The notes beneath the pieces are model-generated. The model was given only the letters and a program-made list of their open reading frames with translations, was not told the origin of the DNA and ran no database searches. A DNA stretch of 64,000 bases from an uncultured Candidatus Pelagibacter sp. (GTDB taxonomy: Bacteria > Pseudomonadota > Alphaproteobacteria > Pelagibacterales > Pelagibacteraceae). Position numbers and translations under genes: made by a program. Where the stretch lies: positions 62,001 through 126,000 of the forward strand of contig CAJQSQ010000006.1 in NCBI GenBank assembly GCA_905616395.1, in the 5' to 3' direction. This document shows, in pieces, positions 41,922 to 50,218 of this stretch (positions are counted from its first letter, which is position 1; every line of letters begins with the position of its first letter).

Positions 41922-42015
41922 ATGAAAAAAATTTTAGTACTGATTCTTACTTTCTTTATATCTACTGCAGTTAATGCTGATGTCACTTCTCAAGCATTAA
42001 ATAAAGTATCTGAAA
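41922..42015 (+). repeat. 5' block shared with barrel 3 (copy A)
   Basis: The first 94 nt of barrel 2 match the first 94 nt of barrel 3 (43664-43757) with one difference (GTA versus ATA at codon 6). After that point the two genes diverge strongly. The block covers the signal peptide and the first mature residues. Confidence 0.9.
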
Positions 42016-42797
42016 AACTATCCTCTACTATAGGAAATTTAATCCCAGGAGACGGTCTTACAGAAGCATCTATTCAGATAAACGAAGACGATAATCCCGA
42101 CATAGAAATTCTTGCTGTAAGAGATTTAGTGGCTAATGAATATTCAAATATGTTTACTCAATTCAGTTTACACACTCAGGAAATAAATGGTCATGATAGA
42201 TTTATTGGTAATCTTGGTTTTGGATATAGAAAATTGTCAGATGATAAATCAAACGTATATGGAATTAACTTATTTTTAGATAATGATTTTGAGGCTGATC
42301 ATCAAAGAGGTAGTGTTGGTTTAGAACTAAAAGGTGCTTATTTAGATCTTTCAGCTAATAGCTATCACGCCATAACAAATACAAAAATTTATAAAAATAC
42401 TGATGAAGAGGTTTTATCAGGACATACAATCGATTTAGCCTCTCAAATACCCTATGCTCCATGGGCTAATTTAAATTTACAAAGTTACGCTTGGGAAAAT
42501 GTTAAAGCCTCTACTGACACGAAGGGTTATACTTTAGGTCTTGAAGCTTATCTAACACCTTCTTTAGCATTAGAGTTAAAAAATGATTATAATGATAATG
42601 CTGCAGTTGATGATGAGTTTACTTATAAATTAACTTTTGTTTATCCACCAAGAAATGACGGTAAGTCAATGAAAGATGGCTTATCAAATTTAGCTTTTGA
42701 AAAACAAAATATGGAAGCAAAATTAAAAGATAAAGTTCAAAGAGATAATAACATTGTAGTAGAAATTCAAGGATCAGTAATCATAACCCAAAAATAA
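41922..42797 (+). CDS. Free-standing inverse-autotransporter-like beta-barrel, copy 2
   Basis: This outer-membrane barrel has 291 residues, with signal peptide LTFFISTAVNA. Barrel strands are visible in MFTQFSLHTQEINGHDRFIGNLGFGYRKL, YGINLFLDNDFEADHQRGSVGLELKG and LDLSANSYHAI, again like intimin/invasin translocators. It ends with AKLKDKVQRDNNIVVEIQGSVIITQK, where VQRDNNIVVEIQ corresponds closely to the VxRNNNIVLEY sequence that follows the barrel in inverse autotransporters. There is no passenger. Its partner starts 4 nt later. A -10 like TATAAT lies about 24 nt upstream of the ATG. Confidence 0.78.
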   Translation: MKKILVLILTFFISTAVNADVTSQALNKVSEKLSSTIGNLIPGDGLTEASIQINEDDNPDIEILAVRDLVANEYSNMFTQFSLHTQEINGHDRFIGNLGFGYRKLSDDKSNVYGINLFLDNDFEADHQRGSVGLELKGAYLDLSANSYHAITNTKIYKNTDEEVLSGHTIDLASQIPYAPWANLNLQSYAWENVKASTDTKGYTLGLEAYLTPSLALELKNDYNDNAAVDDEFTYKLTFVYPPRNDGKSMKDGLSNLAFEKQNMEAKLKDKVQRDNNIVVEIQGSVIITQK

Positions 42798-42801
42798 TAA
42801 T

Positions 42802-43545
42802 ATGAAAAAACTCTTATATACATTTTTAATAACTTTATTATTTAATAACTATGCTTATTCAGCTAGTGGAGATGCAACTGAGTACAAACTTACAATTTAT
42901 AAAATTGAATTATGTGAAACAGGTAGCACACTTGCTAATTGTTTAAATCCAATAACATTGTTCGAAGGTGATTCAGGAATAATTGATATTGCAAATACTG
43001 CATCAGGTGCTCAAGCAGCTGCGTTAGGAAACCCTGGTCAAGCTATATTAGGAAAAACTTATACCGTTACACAAGTTACAATGGATAGAGCAATCACAGT
43101 TAAAGGTTATTATGCGGAAGGAAATAATAGCTGTTCAACAGTAGCAGTTAATAACTCTTCAAAAGTTTTAAATGGATTAGGTGATCATGCAACAGGTGGA
43201 ACACCAGATACTCCAGTAACTGGAATTTATTATGCAGGAGAAGCACTTGCACCTGATCTTGGTGTTGATGATGCTTGGAATGCTGTCGCAACAGATGGTA
43301 CAGTTGATACAGTTGATGACCGGAACGCAGCAGGCTATCAAAGACTTCAGTGGAGAAACACTTTAACAAATTCTGTTACAATCATGTTAGGTAAAACCCC
43401 TACAATTAAAATTGCTTTTGATCCTACTAATACAATAGGATTTGCTGGAACTATTGCAACAGCCGAACATTGTACAGCTGATGCGAACGCTAACAGAGGG
43501 CTTTTTATTAAAAATCCTGAAGTTTCAATCACTATTACTAACTAA
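42802..43545 (+). CDS. Secreted Cys-containing partner of barrel 2, unknown
   Basis: This exported protein of 247 residues has the signal peptide MKKLLYTFLITLLFNNYAYS. The mature part starts ASGDATEYKLTIYKIELCETGSTLANCLNPITL, sharing the KIELCETGST and CLNPIT motifs with the partner of barrel 3. Four Cys (two in that block, NSCS, EHCT) are conserved between those two. MDRAITVKG matches MSRAITVKG of the other. It ends in a beta-like EVSITITN. No known family. I infer a beta-sandwich passenger, secreted and perhaps held by the barrel. Confidence 0.62.
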   Translation: MKKLLYTFLITLLFNNYAYSASGDATEYKLTIYKIELCETGSTLANCLNPITLFEGDSGIIDIANTASGAQAAALGNPGQAILGKTYTVTQVTMDRAITVKGYYAEGNNSCSTVAVNNSSKVLNGLGDHATGGTPDTPVTGIYYAGEALAPDLGVDDAWNAVATDGTVDTVDDRNAAGYQRLQWRNTLTNSVTIMLGKTPTIKIAFDPTNTIGFAGTIATAEHCTADANANRGLFIKNPEVSITITN

Positions 43546-43663
43546 TTAGTAAATCTGGTTGAATTACTAGTCTTAAAATAAATATTCTCAATTAATACTT
43601 AAAAACCCATTTTAGGTTAATTACTTCTTTTAAATACAATTTATTGCGGTAAATAAGAGTGTA

Positions 43664-43757
43664 ATGAAAAAAATTTTAATACTGATTCTTACTTTCTTTA
43701 TATCTACTGCAGTTAATGCTGATGTCACTTCTCAAGCATTAAATAAAGTATCTGAAA
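43664..43757 (+). repeat. 5' block shared with barrel 2 (copy B)
   Basis: This is the second copy of the 94-nt near-identical block at the start of barrel genes 2 and 3. Upstream, TTTAAATACAATTTATTGCGGTAAATAAGAGTGTAATG also resembles TTTAAATATAATTTTTTACGGTAAAAGATACTGTAATG of copy A, so the similarity extends into the promoter region. Confidence 0.85.
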
Positions 43758-44533
43758 CAATATCAAACTTGATACCTGGAGAAGGAATTACTGAAGTGTC
43801 TTTAGATTATAATGATGGTGACGAGGATCAGCTTAACTTTTCAATATTAGGGGTAAGAGATATTGAAGCAACAGATAATTCTAATTTCTTTACTCAATTT
43901 AGCTTAATGAACCAAGAGATAAATAGCTCTGGAAGAATTATTGGAAACATAGGACTAGGTTACAGAAAATTATCTGATGATAAAAATTTTATGTTTGGAG
44001 CAAACACTTTCTACGATAGAGATTTAACAGATGGACAATCAAGATTGGGCTTAGGTATTGAAGCTAAAGGTTCAATTTTAGATTTAACTGCAAATAGTTA
44101 TACAAAAATTTCAAATTCTAAAGTTGTTAATGGAGATAGAGAACAAGTATTATCAGGTTGGGATTATAATTTAACATCTCAAATTCCACGAACTCCTTGG
44201 GCTAGAATTAATTATAATGGTTATAAATGGGAAGCTGAAAAAGGATCTTCTGACTTAAAAGGTAATATTTATTCTTTAGAATTAGATGTAACAAACTCGA
44301 TTGAAGTTGTTGCTAGCTTGGACAATTCTTCATTAGCTGGAATTGATGATGAAACTTCTTTAAGAATTAATTATATTTATCCACCAAAAGAAAAATCTAT
44401 GGTGATGTCTGATGGCTTATCAAACGACATGTTTGAAAAAAGAAATATGGAACATGAATTGAAGAAAAAAGTTAGAAGAAGAAACAAACTAGTTATGGAA
44501 ATTCAAGGATCAATTATAATGACGAGTAAATAA
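43664..44533 (+). CDS. Free-standing inverse-autotransporter-like beta-barrel, copy 3
   Basis: This is a 289-residue outer-membrane barrel with the same signal peptide as copy 2. Strand motifs are FFTQFSLMNQEINSSGRIIGNIGLGYRKL, FMFGANTFYDRDLTDGQSRLGLGIEAKG and LDLTANSYTKI. FYDRDL and GLGIEAKG are close to the FYDHDL and LGGEY motifs of intimin-type barrels. It ends in KKVRRRNKLVMEIQGSIIMTSK, matching the linker and end of copy 2. The partner gene starts 6 nt later. Body sequence differs markedly from copy 2 although the first 31 codons are nearly identical. Confidence 0.78.
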   Translation: MKKILILILTFFISTAVNADVTSQALNKVSETISNLIPGEGITEVSLDYNDGDEDQLNFSILGVRDIEATDNSNFFTQFSLMNQEINSSGRIIGNIGLGYRKLSDDKNFMFGANTFYDRDLTDGQSRLGLGIEAKGSILDLTANSYTKISNSKVVNGDREQVLSGWDYNLTSQIPRTPWARINYNGYKWEAEKGSSDLKGNIYSLELDVTNSIEVVASLDNSSLAGIDDETSLRINYIYPPKEKSMVMSDGLSNDMFEKRNMEHELKKKVRRRNKLVMEIQGSIIMTSK

Positions 44534-44539
44534 TATATT

Positions 44540-45268
44540 ATGAAAAAAATATTTAAAAATCTATTAATGTTAACTTTTGCATATTTTGCTTGTACTTCAA
44601 TTGCAAACTCTACAAAAGCTTCAGGTGCAGCAACAGTACTCAAAATAACAGTTACAAAAATTGAATTATGCGAAACAGGAAGTACGGACACAACTTGTTT
44701 AAATCCTATTACTGTAAGTAATCCTGGATTAAGCACCAATGTTGACCTAGCATCAATAACAGCGGGATCAGTAGCAGCAACTATGGGAAACTTTGGTAGA
44801 GCTAAAGCTGGTACAGCTTATACGTATATACAAGCTGTAATGAGTAGAGCAATTACAGTCAAAGGTAGTGCGACTGCAGATAACCTAACATGTCATACTA
44901 AAGGTGATGGTAATTCTAATGGTCAAACATTTGGAATAGCAGAAACTAATGCAGCTGATTCAACTGAAGCTACATTATATGTTCCCCAATTTACTGATCC
45001 AACGAATTTTCCTAGAATTAATTCTGTAGGTGACAGAGAGGGTAATAACCCTAGAATAGCAGGAACAGTTAATGGAGCTGATACCCATTTTATATCTAGA
45101 GATCCTTTGACTAAACCTTTCATTCTTGACCCCTCTGCAATTCCAACTGTTACAATGGCTTTTGGAACATCCACAGCCGTAACTGTAAGTAATGGTGAAA
45201 GTTGTGATGGAGCTGCGAGAATGTACGCTACTCCACCTGATGTTACAATTACCATTCAAGGTCAGTAA
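44540..45268 (+). CDS. Secreted Cys-containing partner of barrel 3, unknown
   Basis: This 242-residue exported protein is paralogous to the partner of barrel 2. The signal peptide region is MKKIFKNLLMLTFAYFACTSIANS. The shared block is TVTKIELCETGSTDTTCLNPITV; other matches are MSRAITVKGSA and the end DVTITIQGQ. Four Cys are conserved with the partner of barrel 2. Between the shared ends the middle differs in length and sequence, as expected for exposed loops. It follows barrel 3 by 6 nt. Function is unknown; surface-exposed passenger is inferred from its location. Confidence 0.62.
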   Translation: MKKIFKNLLMLTFAYFACTSIANSTKASGAATVLKITVTKIELCETGSTDTTCLNPITVSNPGLSTNVDLASITAGSVAATMGNFGRAKAGTAYTYIQAVMSRAITVKGSATADNLTCHTKGDGNSNGQTFGIAETNAADSTEATLYVPQFTDPTNFPRINSVGDREGNNPRIAGTVNGADTHFISRDPLTKPFILDPSAIPTVTMAFGTSTAVTVSNGESCDGAARMYATPPDVTITIQGQ

Positions 45269-45307
45269 TTTTTTTAAGCAAATATTACTGCTAGATAATA
45301 ATCAAAT

Positions 45308-45567
45308 AAAAAAGATATTTTTAGTTATATTACTATGCTTGTTTAATTCTTCTGCAAATGCTGGTCTTAAAGAGATAGGAAATTCGTATGTATCTCAAGA
45401 AACAAAAGACAAAATTAATATTCAATTTGAAGAAAATAAATCTAAAAAGAAGAATAAAAAATTTATCCTATATTTTTAGACAGATGGAGATGAGCATCAT
45501 ATTTGGGATTGGGGATCTGCCAAGGAAATTACAGATAAATTTCATGGAAAAGTTTTTATAAAAGAAT
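45308..45567 (+). pseudogene. Decayed 5' copy of the secreted HExxH protein
   Basis: The translation IKKIFLVILLCLFNSSANAGLKEIGNSYVSQETKDKINIQFEENKSKKKNKKFILYF, stop, TDGDEHHIWDWGSAKEITDKFHGKVFIKE aligns with residues 1-92 of the protein at 22369. Three lesions are seen: the start codon is ATA instead of ATG, a Tyr codon has become TAG at about 45477, and the gene ends after about 85 codons, losing the HExxH domain. It lies directly after the third barrel/partner pair, linking the barrel locus with the tRNA-associated element. Confidence 0.85.
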
Positions 45568-45622
45568 AGGTTTTAACCACTAAATAAAAAAAACGTTTAG
45601 TTTATTAAGGAATAGATTTTAC

Positions 45623-46222
45623 TTAGGGAATTAACCAAGCATCCTTGCTTGTTTCTAAATCAAACCTAGCTCTACGGTGACCTTTGGCTGCTAAATATAG
45701 CCATTCCATACTTTTAATTTTACACTGTATTACAGTAAAGTTTTTATAACCTACTTCACTTTGCTCCATCGTAAATTCAAAATTATCTAGTTCAGGTTTC
45801 AATCCTGAAGTTGGAGTTTCAGATTTCGTTCCTGGTCCATTATCAACTAAATAACACTTTCTACTCATATGACCTGTTTTTAACCAAGACTGTTTTGTAA
45901 TATCATTGTCATAATTAACAATGCACTCTACTTTAAGTCTAACTTGAATCTTTTCTTCCTTGTCATAAAAAAGCATTGCTGCATTTTTATTTGCTTTTAA
46001 TTTAGCGATTTTATTAGATCTGATATCACTATGGTATTGGATAATGTTATTTTCTTGATCAGATTTTCTAAGAACTACAATTCTTCCGTCAAAGTCATCT
46101 TGGTCTCCACAGATGAATACAGGAATTCTAAAGGGTGAACCTCTATCTTTAATAGCATTATCCAGCATAGACCAAATTTTATTTTTGATCTCATCAAAAT
46201 CTTCGTAGTAAGCTGGTTGCAT
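45623..46222 (-). CDS. PNPOx-like flavin-binding split-barrel protein
   Basis: This is a 199-residue cytoplasmic protein of the pyridoxamine-phosphate-oxidase-like split-barrel fold. Strands DGRIVVLRKSD, IIQYHSDIRSNKIAKLKANKNAAMLFYDKEEKIQVRLKVEC and the C-terminal GHRRARFDLE fit FMN-binding members (the last resembles the usual RxRF/Y-x-W ending). True PdxH function is unlikely as the vitamin B6-binding residues are not obvious. It lies 6 nt downstream of the 3-hydroxyisobutyrate dehydrogenase-like gene, so they share a transcript. Confidence 0.82.
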   Translation of the reverse strand: MQPAYYEDFDEIKNKIWSMLDNAIKDRGSPFRIPVFICGDQDDFDGRIVVLRKSDQENNIIQYHSDIRSNKIAKLKANKNAAMLFYDKEEKIQVRLKVECIVNYDNDITKQSWLKTGHMSRKCYLVDNGPGTKSETPTSGLKPELDNFEFTMEQSEVGYKNFTVIQCKIKSMEWLYLAAKGHRRARFDLETSKDAWLIP

Positions 46223-46228
46223 TGTAGA

Positions 46229-47095
46229 TTATTTACTAAGTCTTCTAATTAAACTAGAAGTATCCCAACGATTTCCACCCATCTCCTGAACTTCACTGTA
46301 ATATTTATCAACTATTTCAGTTACAGGAAGCTGTGAACCATTATTTTTTGCCTCTTCCATTGCGATCTTTAAATCTTTTCTCATCCAATCAACAGCAAAA
46401 CCATGTTCAAATTTATCCTCAAGCATTGTTTTGTACCTATTTTCCATTTGCCAAGATTGTGCAGCACCTTTAGATATTACTTCAATGACATCTTCCATGT
46501 TCAAACCAGATTTTACTCCAAAATTGATAGCTTCAGATAAACCCTGAACTAGACCTGCAATACAAATTTGGTTAACCATTTTTGCTAGTTGACCATTTCC
46601 AGCGCCACCTAATAATTTCATTTTTTTGCTATAGCAATCAATAATGTCTTTAGCTTTATCAAAGTTTACTTGATCTCCACCAATCATTACAGTTAGTGCA
46701 CCATTTTCAGCGCCAGCTTGACCACCTGATACGGGTGCATCCAAGAAACCGAATTCATTTTTTAATGAATGAGCATAAATCTCCCTAGCAATTGTTGCTG
46801 AGGCCGTTGTGTTATCAATGTAAACTGAGCCTTTTTTAATTGTTTTAAAAATACCATTGTCACCAAAAGTAACTTCTTTTAAATCGTTATCATTACCTAC
46901 ACAGGTAAATATAAAGTCAGCTCCCTCAGCAGCTTTTGCGGGTGTATCTGCTTTAGATCCTTTAAATTCAACAACCCATTTGTCAGCTTTTGCAGCAGTT
47001 CTATTATAAACAGTTACATTGTGTCCTGCTTTTGATATATATCCTGCCATTGGATAACCCATGACACCTAAACCTATAAATGCAATATTGCTCAT
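46229..47095 (-). CDS. 3-hydroxyisobutyrate dehydrogenase-like beta-hydroxyacid dehydrogenase
   Basis: This is an NAD(P)-dependent enzyme of the beta-hydroxyacid dehydrogenase family. The Rossmann motif is IAFIGLGVMGYPMAGYISKAGHNVTVYNR, the substrate-binding signature is FLDAPVSGGQAGAENGAL, and the catalytic Lys is in GNGQLAKMVNQIC. Length is 288 residues. Possible substrates are 3-hydroxyisobutyrate, tartronate semialdehyde or a related acid; sequence does not settle which. It is divergent from an MFS carrier gene with only 14 nt between starts. Confidence 0.9.
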   Translation of the reverse strand: MSNIAFIGLGVMGYPMAGYISKAGHNVTVYNRTAAKADKWVVEFKGSKADTPAKAAEGADFIFTCVGNDNDLKEVTFGDNGIFKTIKKGSVYIDNTTASATIAREIYAHSLKNEFGFLDAPVSGGQAGAENGALTVMIGGDQVNFDKAKDIIDCYSKKMKLLGGAGNGQLAKMVNQICIAGLVQGLSEAINFGVKSGLNMEDVIEVISKGAAQSWQMENRYKTMLEDKFEHGFAVDWMRKDLKIAMEEAKNNGSQLPVTEIVDKYYSEVQEMGGNRWDTSSLIRRLSK

Positions 47096-47109
47096 AATTT
47101 CTATTTCCT

Positions 47110-48318
47110 ATGTTTAAAAGTTTGAATTTTAAAGTAATTTTATTTGGTTTCATATTTACATTTTTTTCAAGTTTTGGACAGAGTTTTTTTCTTGGTTTAT
47201 TTAATCCAAGTATAAGAGACGAACTTTCCATCACGCACGGTCAATTTGGATCAATATATGCATCTGCAACTTTATTAAGTAGTTTTATACTTGTTTGGGT
47301 AGGTAAAAAAATTGACGACTTTAATATTTTAAAATTTGCATCTTATGTAATAGCTTTGTTAGCTATTTCTTGTTTTATATTTTCTAAAATTTCATCGATA
47401 GGTTTTTTATTTATATCAATTTTTTTAATGAGATTATCAGGACAAGGTTTAATGTCTCATACAGCAACCACAACTATAGCAAGATTTTTTGAAAAAAGCA
47501 GGGGACGAGCACTAAGCACAACTTGGCTAGGTTTATCTTTAGCTGAATTTATTCTGCCATTATTAATCATTTTTTTATTAACTTTTTTAGATTGGAGAAA
47601 TATCTGGTTATCAATTTCTATTTTTGTCATTGTGATATTGCCAATAGTTACTTTTTTATTAGCAAAAAATATCAAATTAGACTCAAGAGAAACTTCAACA
47701 GTTAAAGAGGGTAAAGGAAAAAATGTAAAACAATGGAAAAGAAGTGAAGTATTAAAAGATTATAGATTTTATATTATTTGCTTGAGTATGTTAGCCATGC
47801 CCTCAATTGCAACAGGTACATTTGTTTATCAATCTTTTATTGTCTCATCTAAAGATTGGGGACCTTACGTTATTGCGCAATCTTTTATGGTGTATTCAGT
47901 TTTATCAGTGATCACTTTATTTTTATCTGGGTTCTTGATCGATAAATTTACAAGTAGGAAATTATTAATCTACATGAATATTCCTTTATTAGTTGCAACG
48001 TTTGTGCTTTATTATTTTAATTCACCATTTTCATCTTTTGTCTTCCTCGGTTTAATTGGGGTTTCAAATGGACTTTCAAATGTTTTAGGTTCTGCTACAT
48101 GGGCAGAAATTTATGGGGTTAAATATATTGGCTCCATTAAAGCTCTCACAACAGCCTTCATGGTTTTTTCAACTGCATTTGGAACAGCTTTATTTGGAAT
48201 ATTGATCGATAATAGCTTTTCAATAGAGCAAATCGCCTTAGTTTCAGGATCTTATGTTTTAATTGCAATATCGTTGTTATTTATCATAAAGAACAAGCTT
48301 AATCCTCAATTTTTATAA
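47110..48318 (+). CDS. Major facilitator superfamily transporter
   Basis: This is an inner-membrane carrier of 402 residues with twelve hydrophobic helices in two halves. The N-half contains SFGQSFFLGLFNPSIRDEL and the loop 2-3 motif KKIDDFNILKF, and the central loop is basic (KGKNVKQWKRSE). It resembles oxalate/formate-antiporter-like or monocarboxylate carriers. It reads divergently from the dehydrogenase gene and could carry its substrate. No substrate assignment is possible from sequence alone. Confidence 0.85.
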   Translation: MFKSLNFKVILFGFIFTFFSSFGQSFFLGLFNPSIRDELSITHGQFGSIYASATLLSSFILVWVGKKIDDFNILKFASYVIALLAISCFIFSKISSIGFLFISIFLMRLSGQGLMSHTATTTIARFFEKSRGRALSTTWLGLSLAEFILPLLIIFLLTFLDWRNIWLSISIFVIVILPIVTFLLAKNIKLDSRETSTVKEGKGKNVKQWKRSEVLKDYRFYIICLSMLAMPSIATGTFVYQSFIVSSKDWGPYVIAQSFMVYSVLSVITLFLSGFLIDKFTSRKLLIYMNIPLLVATFVLYYFNSPFSSFVFLGLIGVSNGLSNVLGSATWAEIYGVKYIGSIKALTTAFMVFSTAFGTALFGILIDNSFSIEQIALVSGSYVLIAISLLFIIKNKLNPQFL

Positions 48319-48360
48319 AATTATCCTTGATTTTTTTTAACCACCGTATAGATACTGCCC

Positions 48361-48984
48361 ATGGCTAGAGTTACAGTAGAAGATTGCATAGATAAAGTTG
48401 ATAGTCCTTACGAATTAGTGCTTGTTGCTAAAGAAAGAGCTGTTCAATTAAATTCAGGTTTAGAACCTACTCTTGATAGAGATAATGATAAAAACACAGT
48501 TATATCTCTAAGAGAAATTGCAGAAGAGACTATTAAAGTCTCAGATTTGACTGATAGTGCTATTCACAAACTTAGAAAACATGTTGAACAAGTTGATGAT
48601 GGTACTGATGATGATGAAGTTATCGGTGACGATTTTGACAGTATGTACAAAGGTGAAATTTCAAAAAGTGGAACACCTATTTTACCATCTAAAAGAGCTA
48701 GAAAAATTCCAGAAAAAATTCAAGTAGCACCAGAAGATTTAGAAGAATTAACTGTAAAAGCAGAACCTGAAGTGGATGTTAACCCAGAGTTAGAAACTGC
48801 TTCAGAAGAAACAGAAACTGCTTCAGAAGAAACAGAAACTGCTTCAGAAGAAACAGAAACTGCTTCAGAAGAAACAGAAACTGCTTCAGAAGAAACAGAA
48901 ACTGCTTCAGAAGAAACAGAAACTGCTTCAGAAGAAACAGAAACTGCTGAAGATAGTTCAGAAAAAACTGAACCTAACAGTTAA
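48361..48984 (+). CDS. rpoZ: RNA polymerase omega subunit with long acidic repeat tail
   Basis: Omega stabilises the beta-prime subunit of RNA polymerase. Residues 1 to about 65 are the omega domain ([33 protein letters not shown], then [14 protein letters not shown]). The family normally ends near 90-130 residues, whereas this protein has 207. From about residue 75 the tail is very acidic, and residues 145-196 consist of seven perfect ETASEET heptads plus a partial unit. The tail lacks predicted folding and may be surface-exposed on the polymerase. It overlaps the convergent CaiB gene by 4 nt. Confidence 0.93.
   Translation: MARVTVEDCIDKVDSPYELVLVAKERAVQLNSGLEPTLDRDNDKNTVISLREIAEETIKVSDLTDSAIHKLRKHVEQVDDGTDDDEVIGDDFDSMYKGEISKSGTPILPSKRARKIPEKIQVAPEDLEELTVKAEPEVDVNPELETASEETETASEETETASEETETASEETETASEETETASEETETASEETETAEDSSEKTEPNS
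48793..48948 (+). repeat. 21-nt perfect tandem repeat inside rpoZ
   Basis: Seven identical copies of GAAACTGCTTCAGAAGAAACA (48793-48939) are followed by a partial unit GAAACTGCT. Each copy encodes ETASEET. As the unit length is a multiple of three, gain or loss of copies keeps the reading frame. Confidence 0.97.
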
Positions 48985-50126
48985 TTATTAAATTCCTTTA
49001 AGATTTTTTCCCTGTGTTCATCTAAATCAGGAATATCACCTCGAGTTTTTTCATCTTTATAGTTAGACATTTTAATTGGATTGCCTGCTAATTTAAAATC
49101 ACCAATAACTTTGTGATGTGCTTTGACAATCATATTTCTTGCTTCAACTTGAGGGTTTTCAACAGCTTCTTTTATATTAAGGATAGGACCACATGGAATT
49201 TTTTCTTTTTCCATTTCACTTACCCAGTCATTTGTATTCTTAACTAAAAGTTTATCTTCAAGAATTTTTTTAAGATCATCCATATTTTCTGATCGTAATA
49301 AGTTTGTATTAAATTTAGGATCTTTAGAAATTTCAGGGATATTCAAAACATTACATAATTTTTCAAAAAGTTTTTCATTACCAGCTGCTATAATGATGTG
49401 ACTATCTTTAGTTTTAAAAGCTTCGAAAGGAGCTATGGATGGGTGACGTGATCCCATTGGTTTTGGTATTTCATTTTTTGCAAGGTATCTTGCTATAGCA
49501 TTTTCTAATATTGCAATTTGACAATCCAACATTGAAACATCAATAAATGTTCCTTTACCAGTTTTTTCCCTATCATAAAGTGCAGCATTAATTCCAACTG
49601 TAGTAAATAATCCTGCTGTAATATCTCCAATAGATGTACCAACTCTTGTTGGTTCTGAGTTTGGTTGACCTGTTACACTCATAAGACCCCCCATTCCTTG
49701 TACAACCATATCGTATGCAGGTAATTCTTTTAATGGGCCAGTTTGTCCAAAGCCCGATGCTGATGCATAAATTAATCTTGGATATTTTTTACAAACATCT
49801 TTCCATCCATATCCCCATTTTTCTAATGTACCTGGTTTAAAATTTTCAACTAAGATATCTGCTTTAGCTAATATTTTTTCAAAGATTTTTTTGTCGTCTG
49901 AGTTCTTTAAGTTAAGTGCAATACTTTCTTTGCCTCTATTTAGTGACATAAAATAAGCTGAATAGTTTTCAATAAAAGGTCCAAATTTTCTAGAATCGTC
50001 ACCAACCTCAGGCGCTTCGACTTTTATTATACGTGCACCTAAATCTGAGAGCATCATTGTGCAATAAGGGCCAACAAGGACCCTAGTTAGGTCAAGAACT
50101 AATAGGTTTTTTAAAGGGCCGTCCAT
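48981..50126 (-). CDS. CaiB/BaiF family III CoA-transferase, copy 1
   Basis: This is a family III CoA transferase, which moves CoA between carboxylic acids. It shows [30 protein letters not shown] at the N-terminus, the catalytic-Asp region [23 protein letters not shown], and [16 protein letters not shown], where the loop with the nucleophilic Asp precedes. The last third has [20 protein letters not shown]. Length is 381 residues. It is divergent from a TRAP transporter operon 93 nt away and resembles the CaiB next to the second TRAP operon. Its acid is unknown. Confidence 0.9.
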   Translation of the reverse strand: MDGPLKNLLVLDLTRVLVGPYCTMMLSDLGARIIKVEAPEVGDDSRKFGPFIENYSAYFMSLNRGKESIALNLKNSDDKKIFEKILAKADILVENFKPGTLEKWGYGWKDVCKKYPRLIYASASGFGQTGPLKELPAYDMVVQGMGGLMSVTGQPNSEPTRVGTSIGDITAGLFTTVGINAALYDREKTGKGTFIDVSMLDCQIAILENAIARYLAKNEIPKPMGSRHPSIAPFEAFKTKDSHIIIAAGNEKLFEKLCNVLNIPEISKDPKFNTNLLRSENMDDLKKILEDKLLVKNTNDWVSEMEKEKIPCGPILNIKEAVENPQVEARNMIVKAHHKVIGDFKLAGNPIKMSNYKDEKTRGDIPDLDEHREKILKEFNN

Positions 50127-50218
50127 ATTTTGTACAATAGTGTGTTTGTGTAGTATTGACTCTTATCAATAACTTTAATTATATGCATCTCTTAAATAAC
50201 ATAATGAGAGGAATAATA

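Noticed and set aside
44923-45259. Long minus-strand ORFs (110 and 94 aa) under the partner of barrel 3
   Set aside because: They are shadows of the plus-strand gene, overlap each other and show no domain or signal peptide.
48793-48948. Tandem repeat in rpoZ as a possible CRISPR array
   Set aside because: Units are contiguous without spacers and encode a regular acidic peptide in frame with the omega domain.
50156-50218. Extra 21 residues before the first TRAP DctP
   Set aside because: They would place a signal peptide internally; the ATG at 50219 has a GAGAGGA site and begins the signal peptide.
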